This document shows, piece by piece, positions 5,722-7,173 of a stretch of 7,173 nucleotides of DNA. Made by a program: the position numbers and the translations under genes. The notes beneath the pieces are model-generated. The model had not been told where the DNA came from. It saw only the letters and a program-made list of their open reading frames with translations, and searched no databases. The DNA is from an uncultured Eubacteriales bacterium. Lineage in GTDB: Bacteria > Bacillota > Clostridia > Oscillospirales > UMGS1783. Location: positions 1-7,173 of the forward strand of contig USJY01000065.1 of assembly GCA_900555065.1 (NCBI GenBank), written 5' to 3'. Each line of letters opens with the position of its first letter. Position 1 is the stretch's first letter.

Positions 5722-6411
5722 TTACGCAAATTTCTTTTTCTTCTTCTTGCGAACAATGCTTACGTTTTGTTCGCTGTCCATTGCCATGTAAAAAATTTCA
5801 GAAGGATCCTTGCATCCGTTTTTACGCATAATTTTCGTTAAATGATCCCTGGTAACCTTCAGCTTTTCCAGATTGTAGTCTATAATTCTGCCGTCAGAAA
5901 CTACGGTCAGCGGCAGTTTTTCATTTTGAACGACAACCTGCAAGTCCTTTGCTGTGGGCGGCGCTTCTTCATTTTTCAAAAAAACGCTAAGCTTACCGTT
6001 GGTTTCCAATATAGCGTAACTCACCTGCTCAAGCCGCATCACGCCGCTCTGCCGGAGCGATTCGATCAGGTCGTCGATGGTAAAGCGCAGCTTCTGCATC
6101 TCTTCCTGGTCGATCGTTCCATTGTTGATCAGGATGCTCGGATGTCCCTCCATCAGTTTACGAACCTTAATGGATTTCATGCCGATAAAGGACAGGATTA
6201 CTTCAAACGAGACCAGAGTTATAATGGAAATTGCGCCGTGAATAACGGGCAGGCTCGTGTCCTGCATGGGAATTGCGGCGAGTTCGGAAATTAAAATGGT
6301 CACGACAAGTTCGGAAAGCTGCAGTTCGCCGACTTGGCGCTTGCCGGTAAAGCGCATGACGACGATAATGAGCAGGTACATAATAATTGTTCGAAAAAAT
6401 ATAACAACCAT
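5722..6411 (-). CDS. DUF421 (YetF-like) membrane protein
   Basis: A 229-aa protein with the full DUF421/YetF layout. It has about three N-terminal membrane helices (around 3-20, 33-49 and 57-76) and a cytoplasmic alpha/beta domain. The family motif RFTGKRQVGELQLSELVV is at 20-37 and ISELAAIPM at 41-49. GHPSILINNGTI (89-100), FTIDDLIESLR (110-120) and AILETNGKLSVFL (133-145) are the typical C-terminal segments. The reading frame extends up to 6552. ATG 6411 is chosen because AAAGGAG (6419-6425) precedes it by 7 nt and the family starts there. The C-terminus is strongly basic (six Lys in a row near 222-227). No enzymatic activity is established for the family. Some Bacillus DUF421 proteins have been linked to the spore inner membrane and heat resistance. 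DUF4363 follows in the same operon. Confidence 0.88.
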   Translation of the reverse strand: MVVIFFRTIIMYLLIIVVMRFTGKRQVGELQLSELVVTILISELAAIPMQDTSLPVIHGAISIITLVSFEVILSFIGMKSIKVRKLMEGHPSILINNGTIDQEEMQKLRFTIDDLIESLRQSGVMRLEQVSYAILETNGKLSVFLKNEEAPPTAKDLQVVVQNEKLPLTVVSDGRIIDYNLEKLKVTRDHLTKIMRKNGCKDPSEIFYMAMDSEQNVSIVRKKKKKKFA

Positions 6412-6459
6412 ATAGCGTCTCCTTTGCATGGCGAATAACGATTGTTTCGCGGCATAAAC

Positions 6460-6488
6460 TATTTTAACCGATTCCATTCGTTTCATGC
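6460..6488 (-). promoter_or_regulatory. Possible promoter of the DUF421 operon (sigma-G-like or weak sigma-A)
   Basis: On the minus strand TAAAAT (6466-6461) could be a -10 box, but nothing close to TTGACA lies 16-18 bp upstream. Read instead against the Bacillus forespore sigma-G pattern (GHATR, then CATWHTA), GCATG (6488-6484), 17 bp, TAAAATA (6466-6460) matches the first box fully and five of seven in the second. The leader would be about 40 nt. The assignment is tentative. Confidence 0.3.
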
Positions 6489-6498
6489 ATACGGTATG
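6488..6498. promoter_or_regulatory. Dyad CATAC-G-GTATG upstream of the fem promoter
   Basis: Perfect 5-bp half sites around one central base, placed 14 bp before the -35 box of the fem-like gene and touching the putative -35 of the divergent DUF421 operon. A related dyad (GATAC-GGC-GTATC) lies at 6553-6565. It could be an operator, but no known regulator is recognised. Confidence 0.3.
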
Positions 6499-6512
6499 AC
6501 TGCGCGCCCGTG

Positions 6513-6541
6513 TTGACGAAAGCGAATGGGCGTGGTATGAT
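6513..6541 (+). promoter_or_regulatory. Sigma-A promoter of the FemAB-type gene
   Basis: TTGACG (6513-6518), a 17-bp spacer and TATGAT (6536-6541) each differ from consensus at one base. Transcription would start near 6548, leaving a leader of about 40 nt before the ATG at 6589. Confidence 0.82.
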
Positions 6542-6552
6542 AAGGACACCAA

Positions 6553-6571
6553 GATACGGCGTATCCGCCGT
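6553..6571 (+). promoter_or_regulatory. Overlapping alternative hairpins in the fem leader
   Basis: GATAC-GGC-GTATC (6553-6565) and ACGGCG-TATC-CGCCGT (6556-6571) are both perfect and share bases, so only one can form at a time in RNA. They end 6 nt before the ribosome site. As DNA, the first is a dyad resembling the one at 6488-6498. A role in control is possible, but short palindromes also arise by chance. Confidence 0.3.
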
Positions 6572-6577
6572 TCGAGT

Positions 6578-6584
6578 GGAGGAG
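6578..6584 (+). promoter_or_regulatory. Ribosome binding site of the FemAB-type gene
   Basis: GGAGGAG precedes ATG 6589 by 4 nt, or by 7 nt if only the first GGAG is counted. It supports this ATG over the internal methionines at residues 10 and 25. Confidence 0.75.
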
Positions 6585-6588
6585 AAAC

Positions 6589-7173
6589 ATGTACACCTTT
6601 GGTTTGGAAGAGGACATGCAGGCGTTTATATCGTTTGTGGAAGCCAGGAACGGTTCGTTTATGCAGCTGCCCATGTGGGCGGCTGTAAAATCCAACTGGA
6701 CGCCCCTGCTTTTCAGCGGACGGCGGGATGGCGCGCTTGTTTTGACCTGTCTTGTCCTGACCCGCAAAATACCGGTCAGCGGCACGCTGTGGTATATTCC
6801 GAACGGCTTTGTCTGCGATTATGCCGACGAACGCCTTGTCGAGCAGTTCACTTCGTTTTTAAAAGGGGAGATGCGTTCGCGCGGCGCCTTTGCCTGCGTC
6901 ATTGACCCAGACATACCCCTGCGCATTGACGGCGCGGTTCAACCCGCGGCGGAGAAGACCGCCGCATTGCTTGCGCGCTGCGGCTTTCAGCCGAATCCGG
7001 ACCGAAACAACTACACCTATCAGCCGTCCCTGACCGCCATGCTGGAGCTTTCTGAAACCGACGCGGCCGAAACATTGCTCAAGCAGTGCGACAAGGGCGT
7101 GCGCTACAGTGTGCGCGTCGGCCCGGAGCGCGGTCTGCGCAGCGAGGCGTTCAGCTATGCCGAACTGCGTGAA
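6589..7173 (+). CDS. FemAB/FemX-type lipid II aminoacyltransferase, 3' end cut by the window
   Basis: The first 195 residues of a protein that resembles the FemA/FemB/FemX family. These enzymes use aminoacyl-tRNA to add amino acids to the stem peptide of lipid II on the cytoplasmic face of the membrane. FMQLPMWAAVKSNW (24-37) matches the family's N-terminal Gln-x-Pro-x-Trp-Ala...Lys...Trp motif. LWYIPNGFVCDY (67-78) matches the 'iPrGPv.d' strand. CGFQPNPDRNNYTYQPSL (131-148) followed by LLKQCDKGVRYSVRVGPERGL (163-183) matches the end of the first domain, where the family has a Lys...Arg-Tyr-x-x-Arg stretch. The frame stays open to the last base, so about half the usual 340-420 residues are missing. 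It has its own sigma-A promoter and is divergent from the DUF421 operon. Which amino acid it adds cannot be told. Confidence 0.85.
   Translation, partial: MYTFGLEEDMQAFISFVEARNGSFMQLPMWAAVKSNWTPLLFSGRRDGALVLTCLVLTRKIPVSGTLWYIPNGFVCDYADERLVEQFTSFLKGEMRSRGAFACVIDPDIPLRIDGAVQPAAEKTAALLARCGFQPNPDRNNYTYQPSLTAMLELSETDAAETLLKQCDKGVRYSVRVGPERGLRSEAFSYAELRE

Noticed and set aside
5263..5841. Long + strand open frame starting TTG behind the orphan promoter and an AAGGAGA sequence
   Set aside because: It runs antisense through DUF4363 and into DUF421. Its product is rich in His, Phe and Arg with no recognisable domain, and the spacer from the ribosome-like site to the TTG is about 13 nt. It is best explained as a shadow frame.
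6412..6552. 47-residue N-terminal extension of the DUF421 frame
   Set aside because: The extension crosses the divergent fem promoter, has no good ribosome site and lacks family similarity. ATG 6411 has AAAGGAG at the right distance and begins exactly where the family does.
6510..6905. + strand open frame of 131 codons near the fem gene
   Set aside because: It overlaps the FemAB-type gene in another frame and starts inside the promoter. The product is Arg/Cys/His-rich noise, while the other frame gives clear FemAB motifs.
1..7173. CRISPR arrays, tRNA or rRNA genes, insertion sequences, prophage or defence genes
   Set aside because: No regularly spaced repeats, tRNA-like cloverleaf, transposase motif or flanking target duplication was seen, and coding density is fully explained by the listed genes.

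Overview
The window looks like ordinary chromosome from a Gram-positive anaerobe of the class Clostridia with fairly balanced GC content. The clues are strong AGGAGG-type ribosome binding sites, a pyrBI-type aspartate transcarbamoylase inside a compact pyr operon, a DUF421/DUF4363 gene pair and a FemAB-type peptidoglycan enzyme. A more exact placement (for instance near Christensenellales) would be a guess. There is no rRNA, tRNA, CRISPR array, insertion sequence or phage gene, and no frameshifted gene was found.

Region 1 (1-3548, + strand) is the distal part of a de novo pyrimidine operon, in the order pyrF-pyrE-pyrB-pyrI, followed by a small formate/nitrite-transporter (FNT) family gene. 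Junctions are 5, 17 and 6 bp within the pyr genes and 49 bp before the FNT gene. PyrB and PyrI form allosteric aspartate transcarbamoylase (the carbamoyl-aspartate step). PyrE adds ribose phosphate to orotate and PyrF decarboxylates OMP to UMP. The operon promoter and the genes for the remaining steps lie outside the window. A bidirectional terminator at 3520-3548 separates this block from the convergent next gene.

Region 2 (3549-5260) holds one minus-strand 12-helix MFS transporter of unknown substrate. It has a near-consensus sigma-A promoter and an AT-rich control region. That region also contains a second, back-to-back promoter facing the other way with no protein gene behind it. Two hairpins follow that promoter, which makes a small RNA or antisense RNA the least ordinary possibility in the window. 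Several GGCAAA/TTTGCC motifs are scattered through the same control region.

Region 3 (5279-6411, minus strand) is a two-gene operon: a DUF421 (YetF-like) membrane protein and a DUF4363 single-pass protein, closed by a strong terminator. Its promoter region is weak by sigma-A standards but resembles a forespore sigma-G site.

Region 4 (6488-7173, + strand) is a divergent gene for a FemAB-type lipid II amino-acid ligase, cut off by the window end. It has a clear sigma-A promoter flanked by two ATAC-n-GTAT dyads.

Most of the window is well-known housekeeping. The unexplained signals are in the intergenic regions at 5090-5310 and 6455-6585.
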